From Lentimonas sp. CC4 (lineage in GTDB: Bacteria > Verrucomicrobiota > Verrucomicrobiia > Opitutales > Coraliomargaritaceae): DNA of 64,000 nucleotides. The position numbers were made by a program, and so were the translations under genes. Of this stretch, positions 53,806 through 63,439 are shown piece by piece; position 1 is the first letter of the stretch, and each line of letters starts with the position of its first letter. The notes beneath the pieces are model-generated. The model was not told the origin of the DNA. It searched no databases and saw nothing but the letters and a program-made list of their open reading frames with translations. The stretch is from the NCBI RefSeq assembly GCF_902728235.1, contig NZ_CACVBO010000001.1:2442001-2506000 (forward strand), read 5' to 3'.

Positions 53806-56364
53806 ATGGAGCGACCTTCCAATGAGACAGTAGTGAACCATTTCCCAGACTACACTGGGGGAGTGGGCGAAGCTGTGTTTCATCCGGATGGTTCGCCGCG
53901 CTCGCACTATGCGCCAGTGGTGGATGTGTTGAATGCGTGCCCGCGTAGTAACCTCAGCTTGCGGCAGAAGCGTCTCAATCATGTGGTGGATGAGTTGGGG
54001 CTACAGTTTTCGGATATCGCGAAAGGAAACAAGCCGACCAATCCATGGCGCTTAGATCTGTTTCCTCTGGTGATTCCTGCGGATGAGTGGAAGCGTATTT
54101 CGGCTGGTATTGTGCAGCGTGCTCTGGCGTTTAATGCCTATGCCGCCGATATGTATGGTGAGCAGAAGATTTTGCGCCAGCGAGTGATTCCGCATGAATT
54201 AGCGCTGCGTGACCCTGCGTTGTTGCGCCAATTGAGTGGGATCGAAGTGCCTGGTGGCGAGTATTCTCAGTTTGGTGCGTTTGATTTAGTCGATGCGGGT
54301 GGGGGCAATTGGCAGGTCAGCGAGCATCACATGGGCACGCCGTTCGGTATTTCGCATGTGCTGCAGAATCGCCGTGTCCTCTCGGAGGTCTTTCCTGAGC
54401 TGTATGAGCCTGTGGATGTGGCTCCGGTTGCCGGCTTTAGCACTTATTTATTGGAAATGCTGCGTGCGCAATCGCATCTGAAGAATCCGCATGTGTTGCT
54501 ATTAACCAGCGGACAATCAGGGCAGGCCTATTTTGAAGAGGCGTTTATCGCACGTCACATGGGTATCTCGATTGCGCAGCCGCGCGATTTGCTGGTGCGG
54601 GAGAGTCGTGTCTTTTTGAAGACCATTCGTGGCTTGGAGCCAGTGGATGTGATTTATCGTCGAGTCGAGAGCTCTTCACTGGATCCGATTGCGGTGCCAA
54701 ATGGTTTTGGGCTCGGTGTGCCTGGCTTGATCAATGTGATGCGCAAGGGAAATGTGGCGATTGTCAATGCGCCTGGCGCGGGGGTTACGGATAATCGTGC
54801 CTTGTTGCGTTATTCGGATCGCATCATTCAGCACTACTTGCGGGAGGAGCCGATCCTGAAATCCGTTGAGACTTATCATATGGATGATGTCGATCAGCGT
54901 GATCACGTTTTGGATCATACCAACGATATTGTTATCAAACCGGTGCAGGATCACGATGTCTTGTGGCAACGTTGTGGCGGGAGTCGGCCTTCCGAGAGTG
55001 CGGCTTCCATTGCTCGTATTGCCCGTAAGTATCCAGAGTATTTTGTGGGGCAGGTCTTGCCTGATTCGGCTGCGGTTCCAAGCTTTAAAGACGGACGGTT
55101 TTCGCCGCGCGGTATCCAACTGCGCGCCTTCTTTATTTTAGGAACGGAACCGATCGTGCTGCCTGGGGGGATGGCGCGGCAGACTGGGGCGATGCACCGC
55201 ACGCGGCGTTTGTCGATTATCACCAATGGCTTAAAGGACGTGTGGGTGGCGGATGATTTGGTGGAAGAATCGGCGCCGAAACGTCGACCGATGGCGAGTG
55301 GCGCGCGTTCTTCGATTAGTAGTCGTGTGGCAGAGTCGCTCTATTGGGTCGGGCGTTACATCGAGCGTGCGGAGAATACGGCGCGTCAATTTAACACTTT
55401 GGAGCAATTGCGTTGGGATCAAATGGCGCATGCCGAGAAGCGGACGTATTGGCCTTTATTGCAAGCAGTGGCAGCTGCTACTGGGCAAACTGAAGTGGCG
55501 AAGCTGAAGCGGCCGCCGCGCGATACGTTCGACCTGTCGCGTAGTCTGCTCTTGGATGAGAGTAAAGGGGCCTCTGTTCGTGCATGCATCGGTTACGCGC
55601 GTAATGGATTGGAGAATGTGCGTGAAACGATCAGTCCCGAGTGTTGGGAAGTGATCGAAGAGATGGTGCTTTATTTGCGCCAGCACTCCAAAGGTCCCGC
55701 GACGCGCTCGGTGTTGCGTGAGTTGAGCGAGAAGATCGTCAGTGAAGTGGCGCGCTTTAATGGCACGGCTGAGCGGACGCTGTCGCATGATGATGCGTGG
55801 CAGTTTTACCGGATTGGAGGCTTTTTTGAGCGCACCATCGGCACGCTTTCCTTGTTGGAAGTCGCGTTGCCGCGGATCGTTAAGACGTATTGTGCCAAGG
55901 ATCAAGAGAGTGCTGATCTGACTGCATTACTACGTTTGTTGGGTTCGCTAGATGCGTATCGCCGTGAGTTTCGCTCGCGTGCGTATGTGGATCGTGTCGC
56001 TCGTTTGATCATTCTTGGTAAGAGTAATCCTAGCTCGGTGACATTCTGCCTCAATAATTTGCACTATGCGATCGGCACGCTTTCGATCAGTGGTGAGCGG
56101 AAAATGGGGCTTAGTATAAAAGTGGCAATTTCCAGTTTGATTGAGACACTGGATGATTTCTCGATCACGCAGAGCGAGGACTTGCACGAGGATCTTTGGG
56201 AGGAAGTCAGTGGGGTGAATTCTGTGCCACTGATTGCGCCGGAAACGATCGAACAAGAGCTGAGTGATATGACTCAGCAAGTTGAGGCGTTGCATAAAAA
56301 AATAGAAGATGTCTTCTTTAGTCACCAGAATGTGTTCGCGAAGGAGCTGACCTTGTTTGATTGA
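53806..56364 (+). CDS. Fused circularly permuted ATP-grasp/alpha-E protein, 852 aa
   Basis: Residues ~1-495 form the ATP-grasp part (AADMYGEQKILRQRVIPHEL; LEPVDVIYRRVESSSLDPIA; VIKPVQDHDVLWQRCGGSRP). The alpha-E domain starts near residue 505 (SSRVAESLYWVGRYIERAEN) and runs to ~820. It ends in a short coiled coil (LSDMTQQVEALHKKIEDVFF). The fusion combines the two proteins encoded separately at 50,051-52,518. The first gene of a four-gene plus-strand cluster with two transglutaminases and a DUF2126 protein. The glycine-rich ATP-binding loop looks less conserved (CGGSRPSES) than in the stand-alone ligase. Confidence 0.9.
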   Translation: MERPSNETVVNHFPDYTGGVGEAVFHPDGSPRSHYAPVVDVLNACPRSNLSLRQKRLNHVVDELGLQFSDIAKGNKPTNPWRLDLFPLVIPADEWKRISAGIVQRALAFNAYAADMYGEQKILRQRVIPHELALRDPALLRQLSGIEVPGGEYSQFGAFDLVDAGGGNWQVSEHHMGTPFGISHVLQNRRVLSEVFPELYEPVDVAPVAGFSTYLLEMLRAQSHLKNPHVLLLTSGQSGQAYFEEAFIARHMGISIAQPRDLLVRESRVFLKTIRGLEPVDVIYRRVESSSLDPIAVPNGFGLGVPGLINVMRKGNVAIVNAPGAGVTDNRALLRYSDRIIQHYLREEPILKSVETYHMDDVDQRDHVLDHTNDIVIKPVQDHDVLWQRCGGSRPSESAASIARIARKYPEYFVGQVLPDSAAVPSFKDGRFSPRGIQLRAFFILGTEPIVLPGGMARQTGAMHRTRRLSIITNGLKDVWVADDLVEESAPKRRPMASGARSSISSRVAESLYWVGRYIERAENTARQFNTLEQLRWDQMAHAEKRTYWPLLQAVAAATGQTEVAKLKRPPRDTFDLSRSLLLDESKGASVRACIGYARNGLENVRETISPECWEVIEEMVLYLRQHSKGPATRSVLRELSEKIVSEVARFNGTAERTLSHDDAWQFYRIGGFFERTIGTLSLLEVALPRIVKTYCAKDQESADLTALLRLLGSLDAYRREFRSRAYVDRVARLIILGKSNPSSVTFCLNNLHYAIGTLSISGERKMGLSIKVAISSLIETLDDFSITQSEDLHEDLWEEVSGVNSVPLIAPETIEQELSDMTQQVEALHKKIEDVFFSHQNVFAKELTLFD

Positions 56365-56505
56365 GCTCAACTGGCTGAACTATCTGTTTTTTTACTTTAA
56401 AATGTATGTTGGCCTCATAGTTGCTATTCTGTTGATGCACCCCGTTCATTTACGTTTACAGACTCATTCCTTGTGACAGAGGGTGTTCTTTTTTGTTACT
56501 CCGCT

Positions 56506-57384
56506 ATGCGCTTTCGCGTTTCCCATACCACGCAGTATAAATACTCACAACCGGCTTCCGAGTCGTTTGCGGAATTGCGTGTCTGGCCGCAGTCAAATGC
56601 GTCTCAACAGGTATTGAAGCGCGAGCTGATCGTAAAGCCAGATACCGTGATCGATCACTATGTCGATTATTTTGGCAATAATGTAGAGTTCTTTTCGATT
56701 CCCTATCGCCATGGTGAATTAACTGTGACCTCGGTCGCTGAAGTCGAAACCTGTGTCGTCAATCCACCGGCCGTTGTGCTGGAGACTCAAGTCGGGGAGG
56801 CTAGGCAGATTTTTAATAGTGCGCAGTATCAGCATTATGAGTTTTTACAGCCCAGTAGCCTAGTGCCGCTGAACCAGCATCAATCGATCCGGAAGCGTTT
56901 TTTTAAGCAGGCGGATGAAATCGGGAAGGCCTTGTTGGAACTAAATAGCTGGATCTTTAAAAGTTTCGAGTATGAGTCGGGCGTGACGGATATTAGCACG
57001 CCGATTTCGCAGGTAGTGAAAGAGCGACGCGGCGTGTGTCAGGATTTTGCCCATTTGATGTTGGCGATCTTACGCAGCAATGGCATCCCCGCACGGTATG
57101 TGAGTGGCTATATCGAAGCATTTGACCCAGATCTTGTCGACCCCGAGATGATCGGAGCCGCAGCGAGTCATGCGTGGGTCGAGGTCTATTTGCCCGGTGG
57201 CACTTGGTGGGGCTTAGACCCAACGAATAATCAAACTGCGGGCGAGCGCCACGTCGTCGTAGCGGTGGGGCGTGATTATAATGATGTCGCTCCGATGCGC
57301 GGCACCTACAAGGGCGCGAATGACCAAAAATTGAATGTGATGGTCGAGCTGAAGCGTAAGCCATCGGAGACTGTAAGTGTATGA
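56506..57384 (+). CDS. Transglutaminase-like protein, plus-strand cluster, 292 aa
   Basis: N-terminal domain MRFRVSHTTQYKYSQPASES. The catalytic triad region has Cys in GVCQDFAHLMLAILRSNG, His in AASHAWVEVYLPGGTW, and Asp in GLDPTNNQ. Close relative of the gene at 49,166. I choose the ATG at 56,506 because homologues start at the first beta strand; the frame opens at 56,473. The next gene overlaps its stop by four bases (ATGA). Confidence 0.9.
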   Translation: MRFRVSHTTQYKYSQPASESFAELRVWPQSNASQQVLKRELIVKPDTVIDHYVDYFGNNVEFFSIPYRHGELTVTSVAEVETCVVNPPAVVLETQVGEARQIFNSAQYQHYEFLQPSSLVPLNQHQSIRKRFFKQADEIGKALLELNSWIFKSFEYESGVTDISTPISQVVKERRGVCQDFAHLMLAILRSNGIPARYVSGYIEAFDPDLVDPEMIGAAASHAWVEVYLPGGTWWGLDPTNNQTAGERHVVVAVGRDYNDVAPMRGTYKGANDQKLNVMVELKRKPSETVSV

Positions 57385-58274
57385 AAGTAGCGATCAAGCA
57401 TCTGACTCGGCATCGCTATGACGGCGCGGTTAATTTCGGCCCGCATGCATTATATTTGCGTCCTTTAGATAGTCATCGTCGACATGTGGGGAGCTTTGAA
57501 GTGCAGACGGTTCCCGAGTCGACTCAACGTTGGGTGCGTGACGTGTATGGCAATGTCCTGTTGGTTTGTAATTTTGGTCTGACCGAGTCGACTGTGTTGG
57601 AGTTTGTCACGCGTATGGAAGTGACGCTGACGGACGATAATCCGTTTGATTTTATATTAGAATCGTATGCGACGGGGTATCCCTTCGCTTACAATGAGTC
57701 GGATGCGCGCGCCTTATCTCCCTTTATGGGTAGCAGTGGCCGCACGCGTGGAGCCGTGGGTGTGATTGATTGGATCGCTTCGGGTGCGAAGCTGCCCGAT
57801 GCGCATACGGATGTTGTGCAGTTTCTGTCGGATTTGAATTGTGCGGTGAGGCGTGATATCAGCTATGTGCGCCGCGACGAAGAAGGTATTCAAACTCCGG
57901 ATACAACTTTGGAACTGCGGACTGGATCGTGCCGCGATATGGCGGTGTTATTTATATCGGCGGTGCGGAAACTTGGTTTTGCAGCGCGCTTTGTGAGCGG
58001 TTATTTATTTGATCCAGAAGTCGGAGAGGGCGAACACGCCTTTAATCGAGCAGTGGGATCAATGCATGCCTGGGCGGAAGTCTATTTGCCCGGTGCTGGG
58101 TGGAAGGGCTTTGATCCGACCAATGGTATCTTAGCCAATAGTTATTTCATCCCTTCGGCTGTATCGCATGAGCCCGCTACAATTGATCCGATTCAAGGGA
58201 AATATTTTTCAGACCTGCCAATTACATCGACCATGGAGGTCGAACTAGAGATCGAGGAAATCAATGATGCCTAA
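57381..58274 (+). CDS. Transglutaminase-like protein paired with DUF2126, 297 aa
   Basis: Transglutaminase fold with Cys in GSCRDMAVLFISAVRKLG, His in GSMHAWAEVYLPGAGW, and Asp in GFDPTNG. In many bacteria this domain is the N-terminal ~300 residues of a ~1,100-residue protein whose C-terminal part is DUF2126 (COG4196). Here it is a separate gene that overlaps the DUF2126 gene by 11 bases. Start overlaps the previous stop, so the three are translationally coupled. Confidence 0.9.
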   Translation: MKVAIKHLTRHRYDGAVNFGPHALYLRPLDSHRRHVGSFEVQTVPESTQRWVRDVYGNVLLVCNFGLTESTVLEFVTRMEVTLTDDNPFDFILESYATGYPFAYNESDARALSPFMGSSGRTRGAVGVIDWIASGAKLPDAHTDVVQFLSDLNCAVRRDISYVRRDEEGIQTPDTTLELRTGSCRDMAVLFISAVRKLGFAARFVSGYLFDPEVGEGEHAFNRAVGSMHAWAEVYLPGAGWKGFDPTNGILANSYFIPSAVSHEPATIDPIQGKYFSDLPITSTMEVELEIEEINDA

Positions 58275-60378
58275 TAACCGCGAAGCGATTGTAAACTGTG
58301 CCGAAAGTGTCGAAGCCTATTTGGATTCGAAAGAGATAGCTTTAACTATGGGGGGCGAACCGACCTTTATCGTCGCACAGCCAGATACGCCAGAGTGGAG
58401 TGTGGCAGCGATGGGGCCGGAGAAGTTGGGCTATGCACGTCGTATGACGGCGAACCTGATCGAGAAGGTTTATCCAGGTGCCTTGGCGATGCAGATATTC
58501 GGCAAATGGTATCCGGGTGAGCCTTTGCCGCGCTGGAATTTCATGACGTTGTATGATGCCAAGGAACCGTTGTGGCTGGAGACCGAGCGCTTGTTGTTTG
58601 ATGATGTGGCTGGTTCGAATGTTGCTGAAAATGGTAATGCATTGATGCAAGCCTTGGCTGCCAAGCTAGAGTTGCAGCAGTTTGTTTTGCCCGCAGTCGA
58701 AGAGCATGAGGGGACGGTCGGTTGGGTTTTACCGCTCAATTTTGTAGAAGGAGTATGGGCTGCCGCCACATGGCCATTCTGCGCTGAAGATCCAGTCGAA
58801 TTATTTGCAGGCGATAGTCCGGTGGGTTTACGATTGCCGTTGGATGAATTGCCAGAGGATGTCTCGCGTAGTGCGTTGACGATCGAAGTCCGTGACGGGG
58901 CGATTGAAATTTTCATTCCACCTTTGGAGTGGCCTGGTTTTCGTGAATTGATCGGCTTACTGCGTGGTATCGTGGTGGATTTGGATTTGAAGGACATCGT
59001 CATTTGCGGATATGGCCCGAGTGAGACCGAGGGTGCGTTGACGACTTTGGGCTTGGCGGCGGATCCTGGAGTGTTGGAGGTGAATTTGCCACCGACGGCG
59101 ACGTGGGTGGAGTATGATCAAGTGCTGCAGCAATGCGCGACCGCGGCTGCTAAGGTGAAGTTGCAGCTGACGAAATTTCAGTTGAATGGCGCTATTTATG
59201 GCACTGGCGGCGGATCGCATCTCGCCTTTGGTGGTCCGGATGAAGCGCGTAATCCATTTTTAGTCGATCCGAAGCGTATCGCTTCGCTGCTGCGTTATTG
59301 GCAGCATCACCCTGCGCTATCTTACTTTTTCACGGGGCAGCATGTAGGACCAGGCAGTCAGGCGCCACGAGTCGATGAGGGGCCGCGCCATGGACTCTAC
59401 GAGTTGGAGGTCGCCTGTGAGGGGCTGGAAAATATGCAGGGCTTGGTGGATGGGCCGCTGATTGATCAGTTCTTTAAGAATTTGTTGACCGACTCTTCTG
59501 GTAATACGCACCGTGCCGAGTTGTGCTTTGATAAATTCCACAATTTGGCGGCTCCCAATGGTTGTTTGGGGATTGTTGAGTTTCGTGCGTTTGAGACGTA
59601 TGCAAGCGCAGATACCATGTCGGTGGTGGCACTCTTTGTGCGCACGATTTTGACGCGTTTGTTTAAGGCGCCTTTTAAGGAAGAGTTGATACGCTTTGGT
59701 CCGCAGTTACATGATCGCTATTTCTTGCCTGCCTTTTTGTGGGAAGATGTGCAGGCGATTTGTGCGGATTTGCAATCGCATGGGTTCCCGTTCGATGCCG
59801 AGTGGTTGCGACCTGTATTTGAATTTCGTTGCCCGACGGTTGGCACTTTAGAAGTCGCAGGCGGAAGCGTGGATGTGCGTCAGGCGTTTGAGTCGTGGCC
59901 CTTGATGGCTGAAGAGGCGCAAGGGAGCTCGACAGTGCGTGTGGTGGATAACTCCAGTGACCGTTTACAGTTAACCTTGTCTGACGGGAAGCTGCTGGAA
60001 AAAGGCATGCTGCTCGTCAATGGCGTGGAAGTGCCGTTTGAGGAAGTCGACGGTCGTATGATTTGTGGTCTGCGTTACAAGAGCGCGAGTGCGTATCCTG
60101 CGCTACATCCGCACGTGCCGATTCAGTCGCCCTTGTGGATCGAGTGGGTGGATCGTCAGAGTGGACAGACGACGCATGCGGCGCGGTATCACTATTGGAA
60201 TCCCAACTCGCTGGTTTACGATGGTCGCCCGCAGACGGTGCGTGCCGCAGAGGAGCGTCGCGAAGAGCGTTGGTTACCAGCGGATGATTTAATTGGAAAT
60301 CAACCGGATGCGCTCAAAGCGAAGTTGGCACCTGAGTATAAGTATACGCTCGATCTCCGCCGTCAGTTGCGAGTGTAA
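58264..60378 (+). CDS. DUF2126 amidoligase-type protein, 704 aa
   Basis: Begins LTMGGEPTFIVAQPDTPEWS, then MGPEKLGYARRMTANLIEKV and GKWYPGEPLPRWNF, the DUF2126 (COG4196) signature. Later come YGTGGGSHLAFGGPDEARNP, SYFFTGQHVGPGSQAPRVDE and HRAELCFDKFHNLAAPNGCL, with conserved charged residues expected for the glutamine-synthetase-like ligase fold. Published analysis of amidoligases (Iyer, Aravind and co-workers) grouped this domain with ATP-grasp/alpha-E/transglutaminase systems and predicted peptide-bond chemistry. This protein lacks the N-terminal transglutaminase domain, which is encoded by the preceding overlapping gene. Confidence 0.9.
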   Translation: MMPNNREAIVNCAESVEAYLDSKEIALTMGGEPTFIVAQPDTPEWSVAAMGPEKLGYARRMTANLIEKVYPGALAMQIFGKWYPGEPLPRWNFMTLYDAKEPLWLETERLLFDDVAGSNVAENGNALMQALAAKLELQQFVLPAVEEHEGTVGWVLPLNFVEGVWAAATWPFCAEDPVELFAGDSPVGLRLPLDELPEDVSRSALTIEVRDGAIEIFIPPLEWPGFRELIGLLRGIVVDLDLKDIVICGYGPSETEGALTTLGLAADPGVLEVNLPPTATWVEYDQVLQQCATAAAKVKLQLTKFQLNGAIYGTGGGSHLAFGGPDEARNPFLVDPKRIASLLRYWQHHPALSYFFTGQHVGPGSQAPRVDEGPRHGLYELEVACEGLENMQGLVDGPLIDQFFKNLLTDSSGNTHRAELCFDKFHNLAAPNGCLGIVEFRAFETYASADTMSVVALFVRTILTRLFKAPFKEELIRFGPQLHDRYFLPAFLWEDVQAICADLQSHGFPFDAEWLRPVFEFRCPTVGTLEVAGGSVDVRQAFESWPLMAEEAQGSSTVRVVDNSSDRLQLTLSDGKLLEKGMLLVNGVEVPFEEVDGRMICGLRYKSASAYPALHPHVPIQSPLWIEWVDRQSGQTTHAARYHYWNPNSLVYDGRPQTVRAAEERREERWLPADDLIGNQPDALKAKLAPEYKYTLDLRRQLRV

Positions 60379-60400
60379 CGGGAGGCGATAGGAGACGTTG

Positions 60401-60495
60401 TCGTCATCCGTTCTTAATCTTACTCCTAATCTTTACGTTCGATCAGGACTCGTCCCAGGAGGATTAAGATTATGAGTAAGATTACGATTATGACG
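60401..60495. repeat. Intergenic imperfect palindrome (aatcttactc type)
   Basis: Left arm tcttaatcttactcctaatc..., right arm with attaagattatgagtaagat... It follows the DUF2126 stop codon by 23 bp and might also act as a transcript end. No T run. Confidence 0.6.
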
Positions 60496-60586
60496 TAGCA
60501 GTTCGTGTAGGGGCTCTGCTTGTCGGAGCCCGCGAATGTTTTTCGGGATTTGGAAAGTTCGAACGGCGTTCGTGGTATCACGGTTC

Positions 60587-60847
60587 GCGCGAGGAGACTG
60601 TCTCACAAATAGAAATCCTATTGCATATGTTGGTTACTCGGGGAGGGACGGCCTCCGCGCCGTCCGCCGAGCACCAGCACCGAACCAAAGCACTCAAGCA
60701 CAGCACCAGCACACCGCAAGACGAGGCGGAGCTCATCCCTCCCCAATGGGTTGAGCTAGAAATTACAATTCTTGATGCGCGCCAGTATGACAGCCACGCC
60801 AGCAATTTACTAGGCCTGTGGCATTTGTGAGACAGTCTCCTTGCGCG
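60587..60847. repeat. Inverted-repeat-flanked element carrying family I copy c
   Basis: The outer arms gcgaggagactgtctcacaa (60,590) and atttgtgagacagtctccttg (60,823) are nearly perfect complements over 22 bases. Inside (60,636-60,785) is family I sequence: ggggagggacggcctccgcg, ccagcaccgaacc, gcaagacgaggcggagctca. No protein-coding potential. Confidence 0.75.
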
Positions 60848-60853
60848 CGCCCC

Positions 60854-61495
60854 CTACGGGTTGCTGGTCCGCGCCTGGTAGGATTGCCAATTTTGCCAAG
60901 CGAACAAGGCCATGAAGATCGGCAGTAGGAACGTATTCAGATAAAGGTAGGATGCGATGCCGATGGTTACGGCGACCACGGCGCTGATCAGGTGCACGAA
61001 GTGTGAGCGTTTCGGGCCAAGCACTGCGGCCATCATTTGACCGCCGTCCATTGGGTAGACGGGTAGGCAATTGAGCACTGCCCAGATGATGCTGATGCTG
61101 ACGAGGTCGAAGAGGAGCGCTTTGAGTAGTGAGGCATCTGGAATCGGCACCATTTGGTAGACGATAAAGAGGATGATGCCTAATGCGAATTGCAATGCTG
61201 GCCCGGCTGCGGTGACGAGGAAGGACTGCTTCCTGTTGAGTTGCCCCGCAGGGAAGGAGGCATAGCCTCCGAATGCTTGCAGTGTGATCGCAGTGGGCAG
61301 CCCGAACTTACGCACTGTCAGTGCGTGGCCGAGTTCGTGCACCAGAATGGAGATGAGCCCGGCGAGGATAAACACGAGCACCAGTAGGATACTGAGTGAA
61401 TCATTCGCGCCTAAACCACCGCCGATGAGTGCCATGGTGATCCAGAACCACGGTAAGATACGAACGGGGATGCCAAATAGATTGAAGGAGATCAT
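60854..61495 (-). CDS. Site-2 protease family (M50) metalloprotease, 213 aa
   Basis: A polytopic membrane protease with zinc motif HELGH in ISILVHELGHALTVRKFGLP, and the second metal site in NCLPVYPMDGGQMMAAVLGP (N-x2-P-x4-D-G). Five to six transmembrane segments. It lacks PDZ or CBS domains, so it is a minimal SpoIVFB/rhomboid-size member. Its substrates cannot be predicted. 50 bp downstream of the cvfB gene on the same strand. Confidence 0.9.
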   Translation of the reverse strand: MISFNLFGIPVRILPWFWITMALIGGGLGANDSLSILLVLVFILAGLISILVHELGHALTVRKFGLPTAITLQAFGGYASFPAGQLNRKQSFLVTAAGPALQFALGIILFIVYQMVPIPDASLLKALLFDLVSISIIWAVLNCLPVYPMDGGQMMAAVLGPKRSHFVHLISAVVAVTIGIASYLYLNTFLLPIFMALFAWQNWQSYQARTSNP

Positions 61496-61545
61496 TTTTT
61501 GTGGAAAAGCTGAAAGCTGAGATTTTGAAACGCTGAAACTGGTGG

Positions 61546-62397
61546 CTATTTGTTATCTGCCTGCGCGATTTCAATGCCTTCTTCGGTGATGAGGATTTTG
61601 CGCTGTTTGTAGAGGACGCCGATGCCTTGCTTGAAGGCCTTTTTACTCGTGTCGAAAGTCTCGCGGATCGACTCGGGTGTGCTCTTGTCGTTGAAGGGCA
61701 TCTTGCCGCCAGCGGCTTCGAGTTTCTGCATGATTTGCTCGCTGACGGTTTCTGCGCGCTTAAAGCCGGACGGGTCGCGGCGCAGGTCAATGTTGCCATT
61801 GGCATGCACCTTTTTGATGTAGCCGGTAAACTGGTCGCCTGCTTCTAGCTTGTCGGAGGTCTCTGCGTAGTAGAGTAATGCGCGATATCGCTTATCGACG
61901 ATGGCTTTGAAGCCTAGAGGCGACTCGCCGTAGATCAATACGTGCACGGGTGCGCCAGGTTCGTAGTCGGCCTTTTCTTCGGGCATGTGACGGTGCAGGC
62001 GGGTGGATGCGACGATGCGGTTCGTATATTCGTCCACATAGACGGCGACGATGGCGCCATCACCGACGGTAAAGGAGATGTCGCCTTGTTCGCGAAAGGG
62101 TAGAAAGAGGTCTTTGCTGAGTCCCCAGTCGAGGAAGGCACCGACGCGTTCGTTGACGCTGATTACTTCGAGGTAGGCAAACTCGCCGGCTTGGGCGAGC
62201 GGTGTCTCAGTCGTGGCGACGAGTCGGTCTTCGGAGTCGTTGTAGATGAAGACTTCGACATCATCGCCGATCTTCATGTCGGGTGTGACATAGCGATTGG
62301 GTAGGAGGATGCTGTCGTGTTCGCCGCCGTCGAGATAGAGCCCGTGGTCGGAGGGTTCGACGATGCGAAGGGTGTTAAATTTGCCGATGTGTGCCAT
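61546..62397 (-). CDS. cvfB: CvfB-family S1 RNA-binding protein, 283 aa
   Basis: Contains repeated S1-like OB domains: [20 protein letters not shown] ... [28 protein letters not shown] ... LFLPFREQ, then a third and a winged-helix end ([20 protein letters not shown]). Match to CvfB (COG2996). It acts in post-transcriptional control of virulence or stress genes in Staphylococcus. I use 62,397 ([13 protein letters not shown]) as the start; the frame opens at 62,430. Confidence 0.9.
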   Translation of the reverse strand: MAHIGKFNTLRIVEPSDHGLYLDGGEHDSILLPNRYVTPDMKIGDDVEVFIYNDSEDRLVATTETPLAQAGEFAYLEVISVNERVGAFLDWGLSKDLFLPFREQGDISFTVGDGAIVAVYVDEYTNRIVASTRLHRHMPEEKADYEPGAPVHVLIYGESPLGFKAIVDKRYRALLYYAETSDKLEAGDQFTGYIKKVHANGNIDLRRDPSGFKRAETVSEQIMQKLEAAGGKMPFNDKSTPESIRETFDTSKKAFKQGIGVLYKQRKILITEEGIEIAQADNK

Positions 62398-62445
62398 ATG
62401 TGTTTGCGGATCGTTAACTTCAAATATCATCTAGTCGATGCTGAT

Positions 62446-62886
62446 ATGACTGTTAAATCTCCAAAGTTTGCGTTGTGTGTGTGTCAGATGTTCGCGATGT
62501 GCCTCCTTCTGGGTGGGTGTGGGCCCCGTTATGGCATTAAAAATCATCGAGCTTACGGTTCGGCAGATACTTGGGATGCATTTGAGTATCCGTCTTTGAG
62601 AATGGAGCAGGGTGAGTTGATTCGTGGAGTGACTCCTGCTAAAGGACCACTTTTTGGTGGCTATTGGTTGGGGATTTATGTGGAGAATCCTGAGGTTGCC
62701 CGTCATTTGCCCAGAGAGGGTGACTTTTTGAATGGCACCGATATTGAGGCAGTGGCCGAGGGGCGAACCAAGGCTTACTATCTGAATGCCGTTCATCTAA
62801 TCGGTGAAGGGCCTTTGGATGCTTTTTATACTGACGATGCCGATTGGTTTTGGATCGAGGTGGTAAAGCCAAGTCTTGAGCCTTGA
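62446..62886 (+). CDS. Small lipoprotein, 146 aa
   Basis: The start at 62,446 gives MTVKSPKFALCVCQMFAMCL then LLGGC, a lipoprotein signal. The longer open frame upstream is antisense to cvfB. The mature part (~117 aa) has aromatic-rich stretches (GPLFGGYWLGIYVENPEVAR; ADWFWIEVVKP) and no known domain. It is divergent from cvfB with 48 bp between starts. Confidence 0.6.
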   Translation: MTVKSPKFALCVCQMFAMCLLLGGCGPRYGIKNHRAYGSADTWDAFEYPSLRMEQGELIRGVTPAKGPLFGGYWLGIYVENPEVARHLPREGDFLNGTDIEAVAEGRTKAYYLNAVHLIGEGPLDAFYTDDADWFWIEVVKPSLEP

Positions 62887-62967
62887 GCCGACGGTTGCGC
62901 TGTTATTGCTGCAGTCGAAGCGATTTCCCCTCGCTGGCTTGTGGTGAAACGCGACAAGATGCCGCTG

Positions 62968-63318
62968 CTACTTAAATGAGTAGGGTTGTTCGGGTGAATC
63001 TTCGTTAATTGCGAGGCGATCTTTAGTAATCGGTCGTGTAATGAGAATCGATGTTTTGTCGTCGGCCTTGCCAAAATAGGTGACTTGCCCGAGCCATGGG
63101 CTCTTCTTTAGTCTAAAACTGTAGCCTTTGCCTTCAAGGTCTTTGCCTAAGGCGTTCATCTTTCGGATGTCACCACCGTCATCAAATTTGAGAATCAAGT
63201 AGCCGTGCTCACCTTTGTCTTCGTCGAGGATGCAGTCGACATTGGGTGTGTGCTTCTGGATTAAGACCAATGCTTTGGCGGCTTTCTCGAGATGGTGACG
63301 TAGGATCCTAGGTTTCAT
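62968..63318 (-). CDS. Hypothetical protein, 116 aa
   Basis: A soluble basic protein (KKSPWLGQVTYFGKADDKTS; ILITRPITKDRLAIN) with no signal peptide and no membrane segment. Mixed alpha/beta; a helical start RILRHHLEKAAKALVLIQKH. No family recognised. It lies between the lipoprotein gene (convergent) and the typA terminator. Confidence 0.55.
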   Translation of the reverse strand: MKPRILRHHLEKAAKALVLIQKHTPNVDCILDEDKGEHGYLILKFDDGGDIRKMNALGKDLEGKGYSFRLKKSPWLGQVTYFGKADDKTSILITRPITKDRLAINEDSPEQPYSFK

Positions 63319-63382
63319 ATCATGGGAAGTATGCGTGTAATGAATCGTTAATCAAGAGCCGCATTTTGAAAGTGACATATGA

Positions 63383-63416
63383 AAAAGCCCTCGGGACGAT
63401 GTGTCTCCGAGGGCTT
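63383..63416 (-). terminator. Intrinsic terminator of typA
   Basis: On the minus strand: a 10-bp stem aagccctcgg / ccgagggctt with a 12-base loop followed by five T. It is 24 bp past the typA stop codon. Confidence 0.9.
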
Positions 63417-63439
63417 TGAAAGTTGAATTTTAGCAGCGC

